This document shows, in pieces, positions 1-9,762 of a DNA stretch of 59,137 nt (within the stretch, counting starts at the first letter, position 1; the number at the start of each line of letters is the position of its first letter). Made by a program: the position numbers and the translations under genes. The DNA is from Terriglobia bacterium (GTDB lineage: Bacteria; Acidobacteriota; Terriglobia; Terriglobales; Acidobacteriaceae): contig JAIQFT010000034.1 in the NCBI GenBank assembly GCA_020073185.1, positions 1-59,137 of the forward strand. Reading direction: 5' to 3'. The notes below the pieces were generated by a model. The model worked only from the letters and a program-made list of their open reading frames with translations. It ran no database searches and was not told the DNA's origin.

Positions 1-121
1 GGGCTGGAAGGACATCTGGCAACTGAGAGCAATCCTAGGAAGAGGAGAAACAGAAAAAGCTGCGACTAAGCAGGAGGTCGCGTAACATGATCCCGAGCGC
101 CGCTCTTCAACCTCCAACTAA

Positions 122-460
122 AAGCGGGACACTCTCGACCACCTTGGCCGCAGTGTCAATGGTCTGACACTGGTAGATGACATTAATGTCGAGGTTCGTC
201 CCGGCGAGGTTTTGGGTGTGGTCGGACCCAGCGGATCGGGGGAGAGTTCGTGCTTGCGACTTTTGAACCGCTTGGATGAATCGACATCCGGCAGGGTGTT
301 TCTCGAACCACGGTTGCGGCATAGCTTGCCGCCGGAGTTGCTGCAAAACATCGCAGTAGTTGAGACACTGGTGACGGAGGGCGGCGGAATGACAACGATT
401 GCCGCACGTGCTCGGGGCATCTTGCGCAAGGTCGCTAACTCAGCTCGCAAAGCGCTGTAA
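122..460 (+). pseudogene. Decayed ABC-transporter ATPase N-terminal fragment
   Basis: The frame is open from 122 to 460. Its first ~60 residues read like the start of an ABC ATPase: a beta-strand lead (VNGLTLVDDINVEVRPGEVL), a Walker A region GPSGSGES, then LRLLNRLDESTSGRV, as in phosphate or FetA/YbbL-type importers. The invariant Walker A lysine is replaced by glutamate. The rest (about residue 63 onward) has no ABC signature, Walker B or H-loop, so about three quarters of the domain is missing. There is no good start codon (a stop lies at 119). I infer a non-functional remnant beside a tRNA gene, where integrations and deletions are common. Confidence 0.6.
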
Positions 461-554
461 ATAAACGGAGCCAGCAACGCGACCGGAAGCGCGCAGTGTG
501 CCGAAAAATCTTGCGGACACCCCAGAAACGCAATCCAAGTAAGTGATTGAAGAG

Positions 555-592
555 AGATGGGCTCGTTAGGATTTGGACTCGAGACCAATGGA
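555..592 (-). repeat. Degenerate copy of a tRNA-Ile 3' half
   Basis: This stretch aligns without gaps to the 3' half of the intact tRNA gene at 653-691, offset by 98 bp. I count about 29 of 38 matching bases, including the shared blocks aggatttg and gaccaatgga. Neither the 5' half nor the acceptor pairing survives. It could be a decayed tandem tRNA or the scar of an att site from integration into the tRNA 3' end. Confidence 0.5.
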
Positions 593-652
593 CTTAGCGG
601 CTCTTTCCGGCACAATTCAAAAATGGCCACTCGTATAAGCGATTGATTCTTT

Positions 653-728
653 TGGTGGGCCCGCCAGGATTTGAACCTGGGACCAATGGATTATGAGTCC
701 ACTGCTCTAACCGCTGAGCTACGGGCCC
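653..728 (-). tRNA. tRNA-Ile (CAT anticodon, lysidine type)
   Basis: The minus strand folds into a full cloverleaf. The acceptor GGGCCCG pairs with CGGGCCC, the D-arm is GCTC...GAGC, the anticodon loop is CTCATAA with anticodon CAT, the T-arm is CCAGG-TTCAAAT-CCTGG, and a 3' CCA is encoded at 653-655. The body follows the pattern of E. coli tRNA-Ile2 (GCTCAG.GGTTAGAGCA...GACTCATAATC), so the CAT anticodon is most likely modified to lysidine by TilS to read AUA. Initiator tRNA-Met is unlikely because its three G-C pairs in the anticodon stem are absent. Confidence 0.93.
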
Positions 729-803
729 GCCTGACAGAATCCTATTGTATCCTGGGCTTCGGAGATCGGCGCACCGGCATCCCGTCGGTTACACTGCTTC
801 GGG

Positions 804-1688
804 ATGAAGCGGCTGATCATCAACGCCGACGATTTCGGCCTCACGCGCGGCGTCAATCGCGCAATCGCCGAAGCCCATGAGCGGGGCGTGGTCACCTCCG
901 CCACGCTGATGGCGAGCGGGCCCGAATTCGACGAAGCCGTCGCGCTCGCCCGCGGTCTGCCGCAGATATCGGTCGGCTGCCACGTTGACCTGATCCAGCT
1001 CGCGCCGGTATCGCCGCCATCGCAACTTCCCACCTTGGCGCGCGATGGTTACTTTCGCCCCGGTTTTGCGCGCTTCGCGCGGGCAGCCCTGCGCAACCGC
1101 CTCTCCGCCGACGAAATCAGGAACGAAGCCGGCGCGCAGATGGGCAAGCTGCAATCCGCCGGAATCACCCTCACTCACTTCGACACTCACAAGCACACGC
1201 ACCTGTTTCCGCGGGTGCTTGGTCCGTTGTTGCAGGCGGCGAAGGAGCGCGGCATTGGCGCGGTCCGCAATCCGTTCGAGCCCGACCCGATCGTCCGGCT
1301 GGTGGAGGTGTCATCGCGACCGAAGCTGCTCAGCCGCTACTGTGCAGTGCGCGTGTTCCAGTCCATGGCGGGCGAATTCCGCAAGCTGGTGGAAGCGGAA
1401 GGACTGGCCACAACCGACGGCACCGTCGGCATCGTGCTCACCGGATTCCTCGACCGGCGGCGCTTGCGCGCCTTGATCCAGCGCATCCCGGAAGGCACGT
1501 GGGAGCTGGTGACGCATCCCGGTTACAGCGACGCCGCGCTGCGTCCCCTGAGCGCGCTCACGGCTGCGCGCGAAACCGAACTCGCCCTGCTGACGTCGGC
1601 CACCACACGCGACCTTTTGCAGGAATGTGGCGTGCAACTGATCTCGTACCTCGATCTGGTTTCACATCCCTGCGCGGTTGGCGCCTGA
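804..1688 (+). CDS. ChbG/HpnK (YdjC-like) carbohydrate deacetylase
   Basis: This 294-residue protein has the fold and metal-site pattern of YdjC/ChbG deacetylases. The N-terminal motif INADDFG (residues 6-12) supplies the metal aspartate, His60 sits in GCHVDL, and the FDTHKHTH motif (~126-133) supplies the second histidine. The family removes acetyl groups from N-acetylated sugars; HpnK members are linked to hopanoid side-chain synthesis, which is common in acidobacteria. No hopanoid genes are visible beside it, so the substrate is inferred only from family resemblance. The start is the ATG at 804, the first in frame. The preceding gene is the oppositely oriented tRNA, so transcription is probably independent. 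Confidence 0.85.
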   Translation: MKRLIINADDFGLTRGVNRAIAEAHERGVVTSATLMASGPEFDEAVALARGLPQISVGCHVDLIQLAPVSPPSQLPTLARDGYFRPGFARFARAALRNRLSADEIRNEAGAQMGKLQSAGITLTHFDTHKHTHLFPRVLGPLLQAAKERGIGAVRNPFEPDPIVRLVEVSSRPKLLSRYCAVRVFQSMAGEFRKLVEAEGLATTDGTVGIVLTGFLDRRRLRALIQRIPEGTWELVTHPGYSDAALRPLSALTAARETELALLTSATTRDLLQECGVQLISYLDLVSHPCAVGA

Positions 1689-1806
1689 ACCGCGCGGAGC
1701 GCCGCAGGATCCTGAGAGCAGCGACGGCAGGACGACCGTCTTTGGAAGACGCGCGGGAGCCCTCTCCGCCCGGGATGACAGCGCCTCCAGAAAAGATGAA
1801 ACGGCG

Positions 1807-1980
1807 CTAGCCGCTGCTGGAGGCCTCGGTGGCGGTGAAGGCGCGCTCCGGGGCCGGCTGCGAGTCGCGTCGCATGGCGTGAAGCATGAGAGCGACGGCG
1901 GCGTAACCGAGCATGACGCCGATAGCCACCGCGGCGGTGATAATGACGAGAAGCGTGAGTGCGACGATCAACGGATTCAA
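1807..1980 (-). CDS. Small single-span membrane protein (57 aa)
   Basis: A short minus-strand frame begins with TTG after the purine-rich GGAAAGGGCGG. It encodes one strongly hydrophobic helix (LIVALTLLVIITAAVAIGVM and onward, residues ~4-33) followed by a charged tail (HAMRRDSQPAPER). It occupies an otherwise empty gap between the deacetylase and the next small gene. The composition is what one expects of a real small membrane protein rather than a shadow frame. Function is unknown, and the TTG start makes the call tentative. Confidence 0.45.
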   Translation of the reverse strand: MNPLIVALTLLVIITAAVAIGVMLGYAAVALMLHAMRRDSQPAPERAFTATEASSSG

Positions 1981-2144
1981 GTTCGACCGCCCTTTCCTTG
2001 GATGCGGTCTCCAGCACCCTGGATGGACCGCCGAAGAAGCCGCCCTTCAACTCGCCGACGCGAGCCGGAAGGCAACCATTTCGTTGTTAGGACAGCTCGA
2101 ATTCACATCCGGTTAAGCCGGGAAAATTCACTTAGTTGTTTCAT

Positions 2145-2366
2145 TCACTTTTTCTTTTCCGCGTTCCAGATGGTGCGCGAAACCGCTCGTCCGCAAAACG
2201 GACAAAAATTCATCGGATACAGATTGGGCCGGTCCTCCGGCGAGCGCACCGCATAGTCGGAATCGATCTCGTTCAGGATGCGCCCGTGCATGGTGCGCAG
2301 CGGCTGGTTGAGGATGGCATCGCCTTCCACGGAGTCCTGCAGCATCTGGCAGCAATGTTCGGTCAT
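2145..2366 (-). CDS. Small Cys-containing hypothetical protein (73 aa)
   Basis: The protein carries a C-terminal FCPFCGR pair of cysteines and an N-terminal TEHCCQM pair, so it could bind one zinc ion. The middle (SDYAVRSPEDRPNLYPMNF) is hydrophilic. I chose the ATG at 2366. A longer start at 2405 would lie inside a 14-bp direct duplication (gatggtcgctggcc) and looks like an extension artefact. I cannot assign a function. It ends in a lysine-rich tail and points away from uvrA. Confidence 0.6.
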   Translation of the reverse strand: MTEHCCQMLQDSVEGDAILNQPLRTMHGRILNEIDSDYAVRSPEDRPNLYPMNFCPFCGRAVSRTIWNAEKKK

Positions 2367-2613
2367 AAAGAAGCCGATGGTCGCTGGCCGATGGTCGCTG
2401 GCCACCAGCCGACCCAGAGGTCGTTCGGATTTTCGGCCAACCGAACACTGTAGCTCCTGTTGACGCCGGCCGCTGTTAACAACTAGGATACGGAGTAGAG
2501 TTGCGCTTCTTCACTGTCGGACTTTCTAGGGGAGCCGTCCACGTCTCCAAGGGACATGGTCTGCGGGAAAGGCACGAAATACGCGGGAGGGGGCCCGCGC
2601 CACATTTTTTTCC

Positions 2614-5406
2614 ATGGCGATTACCAAGATTTCGGTCCGCGGGGCGCGGCAGCATAACCTCAAGAATATCGACGTCGAGATTCCGCGCAACGCGCTGACC
2701 GTAGTCACCGGGCTGAGCGGATCGGGCAAGTCGTCGCTGGCCTTCGACACCATCTACGCAGAGGGACAGCGGCGCTACGTGGAAACGCTGTCGGCGTACG
2801 CGCGGCAGTTCCTCGATCAGATGGAGCGGCCGGACGTGGACGCGATTGACGGGCTGAGCCCATCCATCTCCATCGAGCAGAAAACCACCAGCCGCAGCCC
2901 GCGTTCCACGGTGGGCACCATCACCGAAATTTACGATTACCTGCGTCTGCTGTACGCGACCGTGGGCGTGCCGCACTGTCCCAAATGCGGACAGCCGATC
3001 TCGCGGCAGTCGGCGGAACAGATCGTGTCGCGGGTGATGGCGCTGAAACCGGAAGAGCGGGTGATGATCCTGGCGCCCATCGTACGCGGGCGCAAAGGGG
3101 AATTCAGGAAAGAGATGGAGAAGCTGGCGCAGCACGGCTTCCCGCGCGCCCGCATTGACGGCGAACTGGTGAACCTGGAAGAAGACATCCGCCTCGACAA
3201 GCGCAAGAACCACACGATTGAAGTAGTCATCGACCGCCTGCTGGTGAAACCGGGCATCGAGAAACGGCTGGAACAGTCGGTGGCGCTGGCGATGAAACTT
3301 ACCGTCGGACTGGTACAAGTAGTGGTAGTGGGAGGCGAGGAACACCTGTACTCCTCGCGGCTGGCGTGCCCGGATTGCGGGATCAGCGTGCCGGTTCTGG
3401 AGCCGCGCTCGTTTTCGTTCAACAGCGTGTACGGCGCGTGCAAGCAATGCAACGGGCTGGGCAGCAAGTACGATTTCGACCCGGCGAAAGTAATCGTCGA
3501 TTGGTCGAAGCCGCTGCTGGACGGCGCCCTGGGGCCCGGCTCGGGCTCGGCGAACTTGCGGCACATGGTGCAGATCGCAGCCGCGTCGGCCGGCATCGAC
3601 TTGAATACGCCGTTCGAACAACTGCCGGCCAAAGCGCAAACCTTCCTGCTGTACGGCGCCGAGGCGAACGGCTCGCCGCGCATCGGCTGGCGCGGAGTTC
3701 TGGCGTTTATGCGGCAGACGCTGGAGGAATCGACGTCGGAAGGCTATCGCGAGTGGCTGCTGAATTACATGAGCGCCACCGAATGTCCGGCGTGTCATGG
3801 CAAGCGGCTGCGGCCGGAAAGCCTGGCGGTGAAGGTGAACGGGATGTCCATCGCCGACTTCACGGCGTTGCCGGTTTCGCGCGCCATCGGTGCGGTGAAG
3901 CAGATCAGCCTGAGCGAGCGCGAGGCGCAGATCGCCGGGCGCGTGGTGAAGGAAATCGCCGAGCGCTTGCAGTTCCTGAATGCGGTCGGGTTGGGATACA
4001 TCTCGCTGGAACGCTCGGCGGCAACGCTGTCGGGCGGAGAGGGGCAGCGCATCCGGCTGGCAACGCAGATCGGATCGAAGCTGCGCGGCGTCCTGTACGT
4101 ACTGGATGAGCCTTCGATCGGGTTGCACCATCGCGACAACGACCGGCTGCTGCAGGCGCTGGAGTCGCTGCGCGATCTGGGCAACACGGTGCTGGTGGTG
4201 GAGCACGACGAGGAGACGATCCGCCGCGCCGATTACGTGATCGATCTGGGCCCCGGCGCCGGACGACATGGTGGCGCGCTGGTGGCTGCGGGCACTCCCA
4301 AGGAGATCATGGAGGCGCCGGAATCGCTAACCGGACAGTACATCTCCGGCAAGAAGAGAATCCCGCACCGGGCGGAGAGGCGGCACACCAACGGCCACGC
4401 CGTCAGCGTGCTAGGAGCGCGCGAGAACAATCTGAAGGGTCTCGACGTCTGTTTCCCGCTGGGCGTAATGACATTGGTAACGGGTGTGTCCGGCTCGGGA
4501 AAATCCACGCTGGTGAACGACATTCTCTATCGCGCGCTGGCCAAACAGCTATACCGGTCGCGCGAAGAGCCTGGCGAGCACAAGGCGATCGCGGGCGCGG
4601 AGAACATTGACAAGGTCATCCGCATCGACCAGTCGCCGATCGGGCGCACGCCGCGCTCCAACCCGGCTACCTACACCGGCGTGTTCACGCACATCCGTGA
4701 TCTCTACGCCATGCTGCCGGAATCGCGCGAGCGCGGTTACAAGGCGGGACGGTTCTCCTTCAACGTGCCGGGCGGACGCTGCGAAGCCTGCCAGGGCGAA
4801 GGGCAGCGCCGCATCGAAATGAATTTTCTGCCCGACGTGTATGTGCAGTGCGAGGTCTGTGGCGGGCGGCGCTACAACCACGAGACGCTAGCCGTGAAGT
4901 ACAAGGACTCTTCGATCGCCGACTTGCTGGAGATGCCGGTCGCGGACGCGTTGCCGGTCCTGGAAAACATTCCCCAGGTCCGCCAGAAGCTGCAAACGCT
5001 AGTGGATGTCGGGCTGGGGTACATCCATCTGGGGCAGTCGGCGGTAACGCTGTCGGGCGGCGAGGCGCAGCGCATCAAGCTGGCGCGCGAGTTGTCGAAA
5101 CGCCAGACCGGACGCACGCTTTACCTGCTGGACGAGCCGACGACCGGACTGCATTTTGACGACGTGCACAAACTGCTCGAGGTGTTGCATCGGCTGACGG
5201 ATTTGGGCAACAGCATCATCATCATCGAGCACAATCTAGACGTGATCGCCAATGCCGACTGGATCGTGGACCTGGGCCCCGAAGGCGGCGAGGACGGCGG
5301 GCGCATGGTCGCGCAGGGCACACCCGAGCAGGTGGCAAAGATGAGGAAGTCGTACACCGGACAGGCCCTGGCGGAGTACTTCAGCCGGCGCGCGGCGGTG
5401 GTTTAG
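2614..5406 (+). CDS. uvrA: UvrABC excinuclease subunit A
   Basis: UvrA is the damage-sensing ATPase of nucleotide excision repair; it works as a dimer and loads UvrB on distorted DNA. The 930 residues match the usual length (~940). Visible parts in order are Walker [10 protein letters not shown] (33-41), the UvrB-binding and insertion domains with a CPKCG zinc site (~residue 125) and a CPACHGKRL site (~390), the first ABC signature LSGGEGQR (~471), a second Walker [10 protein letters not shown] (~625), the zinc module CEACQGEG...CEVCGG (~722-748) and a second signature LSGGEAQR (~812). The ATG at 2614 opens the standard [19 protein letters not shown] start. The 3' end overlaps the convergent sensor gene by 26 bp. 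Confidence 0.98.
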   Translation: MAITKISVRGARQHNLKNIDVEIPRNALTVVTGLSGSGKSSLAFDTIYAEGQRRYVETLSAYARQFLDQMERPDVDAIDGLSPSISIEQKTTSRSPRSTVGTITEIYDYLRLLYATVGVPHCPKCGQPISRQSAEQIVSRVMALKPEERVMILAPIVRGRKGEFRKEMEKLAQHGFPRARIDGELVNLEEDIRLDKRKNHTIEVVIDRLLVKPGIEKRLEQSVALAMKLTVGLVQVVVVGGEEHLYSSRLACPDCGISVPVLEPRSFSFNSVYGACKQCNGLGSKYDFDPAKVIVDWSKPLLDGALGPGSGSANLRHMVQIAAASAGIDLNTPFEQLPAKAQTFLLYGAEANGSPRIGWRGVLAFMRQTLEESTSEGYREWLLNYMSATECPACHGKRLRPESLAVKVNGMSIADFTALPVSRAIGAVKQISLSEREAQIAGRVVKEIAERLQFLNAVGLGYISLERSAATLSGGEGQRIRLATQIGSKLRGVLYVLDEPSIGLHHRDNDRLLQALESLRDLGNTVLVVEHDEETIRRADYVIDLGPGAGRHGGALVAAGTPKEIMEAPESLTGQYISGKKRIPHRAERRHTNGHAVSVLGARENNLKGLDVCFPLGVMTLVTGVSGSGKSTLVNDILYRALAKQLYRSREEPGEHKAIAGAENIDKVIRIDQSPIGRTPRSNPATYTGVFTHIRDLYAMLPESRERGYKAGRFSFNVPGGRCEACQGEGQRRIEMNFLPDVYVQCEVCGGRRYNHETLAVKYKDSSIADLLEMPVADALPVLENIPQVRQKLQTLVDVGLGYIHLGQSAVTLSGGEAQRIKLARELSKRQTGRTLYLLDEPTTGLHFDDVHKLLEVLHRLTDLGNSIIIIEHNLDVIANADWIVDLGPEGGEDGGRMVAQGTPEQVAKMRKSYTGQALAEYFSRRAAVV

Positions 5407-6208
5407 TCTTTGCGGACGCCGCCACCGGAGAGCCGCGAGTCTCGCGGTCAATTTCAATGCCGCGCAGCCCGGCGAGTTGTCCGCCGATGGAGTAAAGCAC
5501 GGCCCGGCCCATGACGCGGCGCGGTTCGGCCTGGTTCACGAAGACACGATACTCGGCTTCAAATTCCCCCTCCACCAGCGCGCGATCAAGCGCGGCCTTC
5601 ACGCGATTCCGGTCTTCGGGATGAATGGATTCCAGCCATATCTCCACCGGTTCTTCCCGGCGCATGGCAATCGTGCTGTACATGTTGGTCCAGGTGACGC
5701 GCCGGTTTTGCAGGTCGTACTCCCACGTCCAAATCTTGGCGGTGCTCTTGAGGAACTCGATTTCTTTCCGCTGCAGGGTGACGGACTGCTGCGCGCCGCG
5801 CACGGCCTGCTCCTTGCGCTCAACCAGCGCCGCCAGCAGGCAAATGATGAATGAGGTGAAGGCAAAGGCGATCAGGCGAATCCAGTCGCTGCGGTTTTCG
5901 ATCAGCAGGACCGAAGTCAGGCGCGGCGACTGGTTGGGATTGTTGACGAGCGAGTCCCAGGTGGGACGAAGGAAAAAGATGTCGCTGGCGAACATGGAGA
6001 GCGCCGCCGCCACCGCGCCCGCCTGCCATCCGCCCTCAAAGGCGGAAACTGCGACCGCCGCCAGGAAAATACTGAAGAACGAGTGCAGTTCGACGTCGGG
6101 TACTTGCAGGGTGATCAGCAGGGCAATTGCGACCAGCATCGCCGGTCCGATGTACCAGCGCACCAAGCGGCTGTTCGCAGCTTCGGCGACGAACTTGAAA
6201 CGGGGCAT
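5381..6208 (-). CDS. Membrane PAS-domain sensor (DUF4118-like)
   Basis: The 275-residue protein starts with several hydrophobic segments (~17-40, 45-75, and about 125-140) typical of a compact DUF4118-like sensor membrane module. A short coiled linker with [11 protein letters not shown] follows, then a PAS fold (~165-260) with the motifs [15 protein letters not shown] and [13 protein letters not shown]. There is no kinase, cyclase or HATPase domain, so it must pass a signal through a partner or be a truncated derivative. The ATG at 6208 is the start that immediately precedes the first membrane helix; longer starts add low-complexity sequence. It is divergent from the CPBP protease gene. Confidence 0.72.
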   Translation of the reverse strand: MPRFKFVAEAANSRLVRWYIGPAMLVAIALLITLQVPDVELHSFFSIFLAAVAVSAFEGGWQAGAVAAALSMFASDIFFLRPTWDSLVNNPNQSPRLTSVLLIENRSDWIRLIAFAFTSFIICLLAALVERKEQAVRGAQQSVTLQRKEIEFLKSTAKIWTWEYDLQNRRVTWTNMYSTIAMRREEPVEIWLESIHPEDRNRVKAALDRALVEGEFEAEYRVFVNQAEPRRVMGRAVLYSIGGQLAGLRGIEIDRETRGSPVAASAKTKPPPRAG

Positions 6209-6300
6209 AGGCGTGGTTGGCAACAGTGTAGCGGAAGATAGCGCGCTGTGAAACGCGAAGATACACGGCGATTTGCGGCCTGCCTGACATCCAAGTAGAG

Positions 6301-7146
6301 TTGTCATCGAGGCTAAATCGTTTGCCCCACAGCAAGAATCCGCCTTCCCCGGAGCAACAGAACACTGCGCCTTGGGCTGGAGAAGCGCACGCACCGTCGC
6401 CGGGCAAGGCCGTGGCTGAGGATCCGCCGTGGGGAATTGGGGATGTGGTTCGCATCGCGGTGGTAGCGGCAATCGCGATCGGCCTGTTCAGCATGATCGC
6501 GATGGGAGTGGCGATCACGAATGCCGGCCCCGTGCACGTCTCCACCTCCGATCTGGCGCGCAATCCGCGGGTGGTGGTTCCGGCGCAATTCGCCGCCTAC
6601 CTGGTGGTGGTGATCTACATGGTGTGGCTGGTGCGGTCGCCAGGACGGAGCTTCTGGCCCGTGGTCGGCTGGCACTGGCCGCGGGTAAGGTGGGTGGGAT
6701 GGGCCGGACTCGGTGTCGCGCTGGCGCTGATGGTGCAGGCCGCGTCGACCTTGCTGCCGATTCCCCAGTCGCTGCCCATCGACCGCTATTTCCGCGACAC
6801 CGCGGGCGCCTACATGATGACGGTTTTCGGCGTGACCTTCGCTCCCTTGGTCGAAGAACTGTTCTTCCGCGGATTCATGTATGCCGCCCTGGCACGCCGG
6901 TTGGGAATGATGGCGGCGGTGCTGATCACGGCGGCGCTGTTTGCCTTTATCCACACCTCGCAACTGGCCAATGCCTGGGCGCCGCTGTTGCTGCTGTTCT
7001 TCGTCGGCGTGGTGCTGACGGCGGTACGCGCGCGCACGGGATCGGTGGCGACGACGTTTCTTGTCCACGTTGGATACAACGGCACGCTGTTCACCCTGCT
7101 CTACGTGGCCAGCGACGCCTTCCGACACCTGGAAAGGCTATCCTGA
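6301..7146 (+). CDS. CPBP-family intramembrane glutamic protease
   Basis: The protein has about 281 residues and several membrane spans. The three conserved CPBP (Abi/CAAX) motifs are visible: EELFFRGFMY with the paired catalytic glutamates, FAFIH, and HVGYNG. Members cleave prenylated or membrane substrates or act in bacteriocin self-immunity; the substrate here is unknown. The N-terminal ~40 residues are proline-rich and poorly conserved, so the TTG start at 6301 is uncertain and a start nearer residue 40 is possible. It stands alone, 92 bp from the divergent PAS sensor. Confidence 0.82.
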   Translation: MSSRLNRLPHSKNPPSPEQQNTAPWAGEAHAPSPGKAVAEDPPWGIGDVVRIAVVAAIAIGLFSMIAMGVAITNAGPVHVSTSDLARNPRVVVPAQFAAYLVVVIYMVWLVRSPGRSFWPVVGWHWPRVRWVGWAGLGVALALMVQAASTLLPIPQSLPIDRYFRDTAGAYMMTVFGVTFAPLVEELFFRGFMYAALARRLGMMAAVLITAALFAFIHTSQLANAWAPLLLLFFVGVVLTAVRARTGSVATTFLVHVGYNGTLFTLLYVASDAFRHLERLS

Positions 7147-7270
7147 AGGCCACAGGACCAGGGGCCGCCGTATTGTGGGCGCTATTTCTTTCGCCCCCTA
7201 AAGCGGGCTGGTTCGCCGTTTTGGCGATTGTCCCACGGCTCACGCCGGGGGCTAGGTTCTTTCGCGCGCT

Positions 7271-7300
7271 CGACCTTGCGTTCCGCGACCTTGCGTTCCG
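7271..7300. repeat. Perfect 15-bp tandem duplication
   Basis: The unit cgaccttgcgttccg occurs twice with no gap (7271-7285, 7286-7300) in the gap upstream of pyrE. It is probably slippage-derived; no coding role is seen. Confidence 0.9.
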
Positions 7301-7333
7301 GGACGAGGATGTCAACAGAGCCCATGCCGGAAG

Positions 7334-7375
7334 AAGAAGTAAGAAGTAAGAAGTAAGAAGTAAGAAGTAAGAAGT
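7334..7375. repeat. Heptanucleotide tandem array (6 copies)
   Basis: Six uninterrupted copies of aagaagt run from 7334 to 7375, with another copy at 7382-7388 after a broken unit. The array lies about 110 bp upstream of pyrE in a 330-bp gap where I see no gene. Arrays of this kind can change length by slippage. Confidence 0.93.
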
Positions 7376-7482
7376 AGAAGGAAGAAGTACACCTGGGCCG
7401 GCTCGCAGTCTGACATCTGACTTCTCGATTCCTGGTTCTTAGTTCAAGTCGGGCGGGCGCGGCGCGTGGTATTTTGTTGGAC

Positions 7483-8124
7483 ATGATGGTGCCGCGACAA
7501 GAACTGCTGGCGATGCTGGCGCGGAAGTCGTTCCGGCTCGGCGTATTCAAGCTATCCTCCGGCGCGACCAGCGACTACTACATCGACTGCCGCGCCACTA
7601 CGCTGGATGCCGAGGGCGCGCGTCTCACGGCGCGCACGTTCGTGGATGAATTCTACCGGCGCGGCTGGACGCCACAGGCCATCGGCGGCATGACGCTGGG
7701 TGCCGATCCGATCGTGGTGTCGGTAGCGATGCTGACCGCGCAGCAGGTGCAGTCGCGGCGTCCCGAGCGCGAGCCAGCCGATGCGATCGGGGCCTGGCTG
7801 GTACACGCCTTCATCGTGCGCAAGGGCGAGAAGGGACACGGCACGGACCAGCGCATCGAGGGCTTCCGCGAAAGCGGCGCACGAGTGGTAATCGTGGATG
7901 ACGTATGCACCACGGGCGCGTCCACGGTGCAAGCGATCGAAGCGGCGCGCGAGTTCGGCTTCGAGGTGATCGGCGTGATGTGCCTGGTGGAGCGCGAGGA
8001 GGCGGGTGGACGTTCGAACGTCGAGAAGGCGGCCGCGCCCGCGCCGTTTGTCTCGATTTTCACGGCAAGCGAGATCCGCGAAGAGCACCTGCGGCTGCAA
8101 AGAGTTAGTGAAGCGCGCGGCTGA
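7483..8124 (+). CDS. pyrE: Orotate phosphoribosyltransferase
   Basis: PyrE converts orotate and PRPP to OMP in pyrimidine synthesis. The 213-residue product shows the ordered hallmarks: [16 protein letters not shown] near the N-terminus for orotate and PRPP, the lysine-bearing flexible loop [14 protein letters not shown], and the PRPP-binding signature [14 protein letters not shown]. The ATG at 7483 is favoured; a TTG nine bases upstream and a second ATG directly after it are alternatives. mtnA follows after 40 bp on the same strand and may be co-transcribed. Confidence 0.92.
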   Translation: MMVPRQELLAMLARKSFRLGVFKLSSGATSDYYIDCRATTLDAEGARLTARTFVDEFYRRGWTPQAIGGMTLGADPIVVSVAMLTAQQVQSRRPEREPADAIGAWLVHAFIVRKGEKGHGTDQRIEGFRESGARVVIVDDVCTTGASTVQAIEAAREFGFEVIGVMCLVEREEAGGRSNVEKAAAPAPFVSIFTASEIREEHLRLQRVSEARG

Positions 8125-8164
8125 GAGGCGTTTTCAAATACCCGATTACCCGATCGAAGATCTT

Positions 8165-9214
8165 ATGGTTAAAACCTTGGAATGGACGGAAGACGGCGTG
8201 CGTTTTATTGATCAGCGCAAGCTGCCCACGGAGGAGACGTACGTCACCGCGCGGACGTATGAAGAGGTCGCGGAGGCGATTCGCAATATGACGGTGCGCG
8301 GCGCACCCGCAATCGGGGTCGCGGCGGCGATGGGCATAGCGCTCGGCGTGCGCGATTCCGACGCGGACCACCTTTCCGAGCTGCGGCGAGACTTCGAACA
8401 GATTTGCGAAACGATCGGCGAGACGCGCCCGACGGCGGTCAACCTGTTCTGGGCCATCCGGCGCATGGAGCGCAAGTTCGAGGAAGCCGGCGAACTGCCA
8501 CTGCCGCAACTCAAGCAGGCACTGATCACCGAGGCGCGGCAGATGTACCTGGAAGACATCGCGGCCAACGAAGCCATGGGACGCCACGGCGCAGTGTTGC
8601 TGCCGGCCAGCGGCGGCGTGCTCACCCACTGCAATGCGGGCGCACTCGCCACCTGCGGCTACGGAACGGCGCTGGGCGTCATCCGCGCGGCGATCGAGCA
8701 GGGCAAGAAACTGCACGTCTACGCCGACGAGACGCGCCCTTTCCTGCAGGGTTCGCGCCTGACCGCGTGGGAACTGATGCAGGACGGCATTCCCACTACG
8801 GTGATCTCCGACAACATGTCCGGGGCGATGATGAAACAGGGGAAGATCAGGGCCGTGGTGGTGGGCGCAGACCGGATTGCCGCCAACGGCGACGTCGCCA
8901 ACAAAATCGGCACCTACACCGTCGCGGTGCTGGCGAAAGAACACGGAATTCCTTTCTATGTAGCCGCGCCGTTTTCCACGGTTGACATGGACACGCCCGA
9001 CGGCAGCCGCATTCCCATCGAGCAGCGCTCCACGCGCGAAGTCACGCATATCGGCGACCGCCAGATTGCGCCCACCGGCGTCAAGGTGGAGAACCCCGCC
9101 TTCGACGTGACCCCGCACCAGTACGTCACCGCGATCATCACCGAACGTGGCGTCGTGCGGGCGCCGTACGCGGAGTCGCTGGCGGAATTGGCTGGCATGG
9201 CGGCCAAATCCTAG
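8165..9214 (+). CDS. mtnA: Methylthioribose-1-phosphate isomerase
   Basis: MtnA isomerises 5-methylthioribose-1-phosphate to the ribulose form in methionine salvage. The 349-residue protein contains the family block [15 protein letters not shown], the catalytic-region motif [11 protein letters not shown] with its cysteine, [16 protein letters not shown], and [20 protein letters not shown] with the conserved aspartate. An open frame extends upstream into pyrE, but the ATG at 8165 gives the canonical N-terminus ([17 protein letters not shown]). No other salvage genes are next to it. Confidence 0.95.
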   Translation: MVKTLEWTEDGVRFIDQRKLPTEETYVTARTYEEVAEAIRNMTVRGAPAIGVAAAMGIALGVRDSDADHLSELRRDFEQICETIGETRPTAVNLFWAIRRMERKFEEAGELPLPQLKQALITEARQMYLEDIAANEAMGRHGAVLLPASGGVLTHCNAGALATCGYGTALGVIRAAIEQGKKLHVYADETRPFLQGSRLTAWELMQDGIPTTVISDNMSGAMMKQGKIRAVVVGADRIAANGDVANKIGTYTVAVLAKEHGIPFYVAAPFSTVDMDTPDGSRIPIEQRSTREVTHIGDRQIAPTGVKVENPAFDVTPHQYVTAIITERGVVRAPYAESLAELAGMAAKS

Positions 9215-9319
9215 AGGATTTCAGGGTCGCCATGGTGCGCCCCCTTCCTTGTTTGCGAGCTGGAGTGTGGTGCGAACTTTTCGGGTCGGGCAGGCGTATC
9301 TTTATGCAGGAGATTCCCC

Positions 9320-9520
9320 GTGCTGACGTTTGTGCTGTGGTGCATCCTGTTTGTACTGTGCTGGCCCATCGCACTGCTGGCGCTGGTGCTGTACCCGATC
9401 GTCTGGCTATTCCTGCTGCCGTTTCGGATCCTTGGAATTGCCGTCGGCGGCGTGCTGAAATTGTTGTGGGCGATTGTCACTTTTCCGGCGCGATTGCTGA
9501 GAGCGCCGGGACGGGTGTGA
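9320..9520 (+). CDS. Small membrane protein (66 aa)
   Basis: A GTG start at 9320 follows a good ribosome-binding site (aggaga at ~9307-9313). The product is almost entirely hydrophobic with two helices (~3-35 and 37-57) and a short basic end (RLLRAPGRV). The site and composition support a real small membrane protein. No family is recognised; it may be monocistronic. Confidence 0.7.
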   Translation: MLTFVLWCILFVLCWPIALLALVLYPIVWLFLLPFRILGIAVGGVLKLLWAIVTFPARLLRAPGRV

Positions 9521-9562
9521 GTGATCCCAGGTCTAAAGCCCAGAACTTCATTGTGTCCCTTC

Positions 9563-9584
9563 GCGCACGGCTAAAGCCGTGCGC
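9563..9584. repeat. Dispersed palindromic repeat, copy 1
   Basis: GCGCACGGCT-AA-AGCCGTGCGC is a perfect 10-bp-arm inverted repeat followed by cttcca. The same element with slight changes lies at 17627-17646. Such palindromes (REP-like) can act as terminators or RNA-stability elements; no T-run follows here. Confidence 0.8.
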
Positions 9585-9762
9585 TTCCACCAGTGTCCAG
9601 AGGGCATTATTCAGCAGCCGGAGCAGTTTACGGTAGTTCCGCCGTGCCCCTTCAAGACTGCCAATCACCGACGACTGCACTATTCACAAAAACTGCGCTA
9701 AGCCGAAAGGCGCATCAGGCTAAATCGCGGGCCTGAAGCTCGGCGCCACCGGAGCGAGGAAT

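Noticed and set aside
2476-4269. Long minus-strand frame opposite uvrA (597 codons)
   Set aside because: It mirrors uvrA and has a Gln/Arg/His-rich composition typical of a GC-rich shadow frame, with no domain.
7334-7375. CRISPR array
   Set aside because: The repeats are seven bases long and contiguous, with no spacers; it is a simple tandem array.
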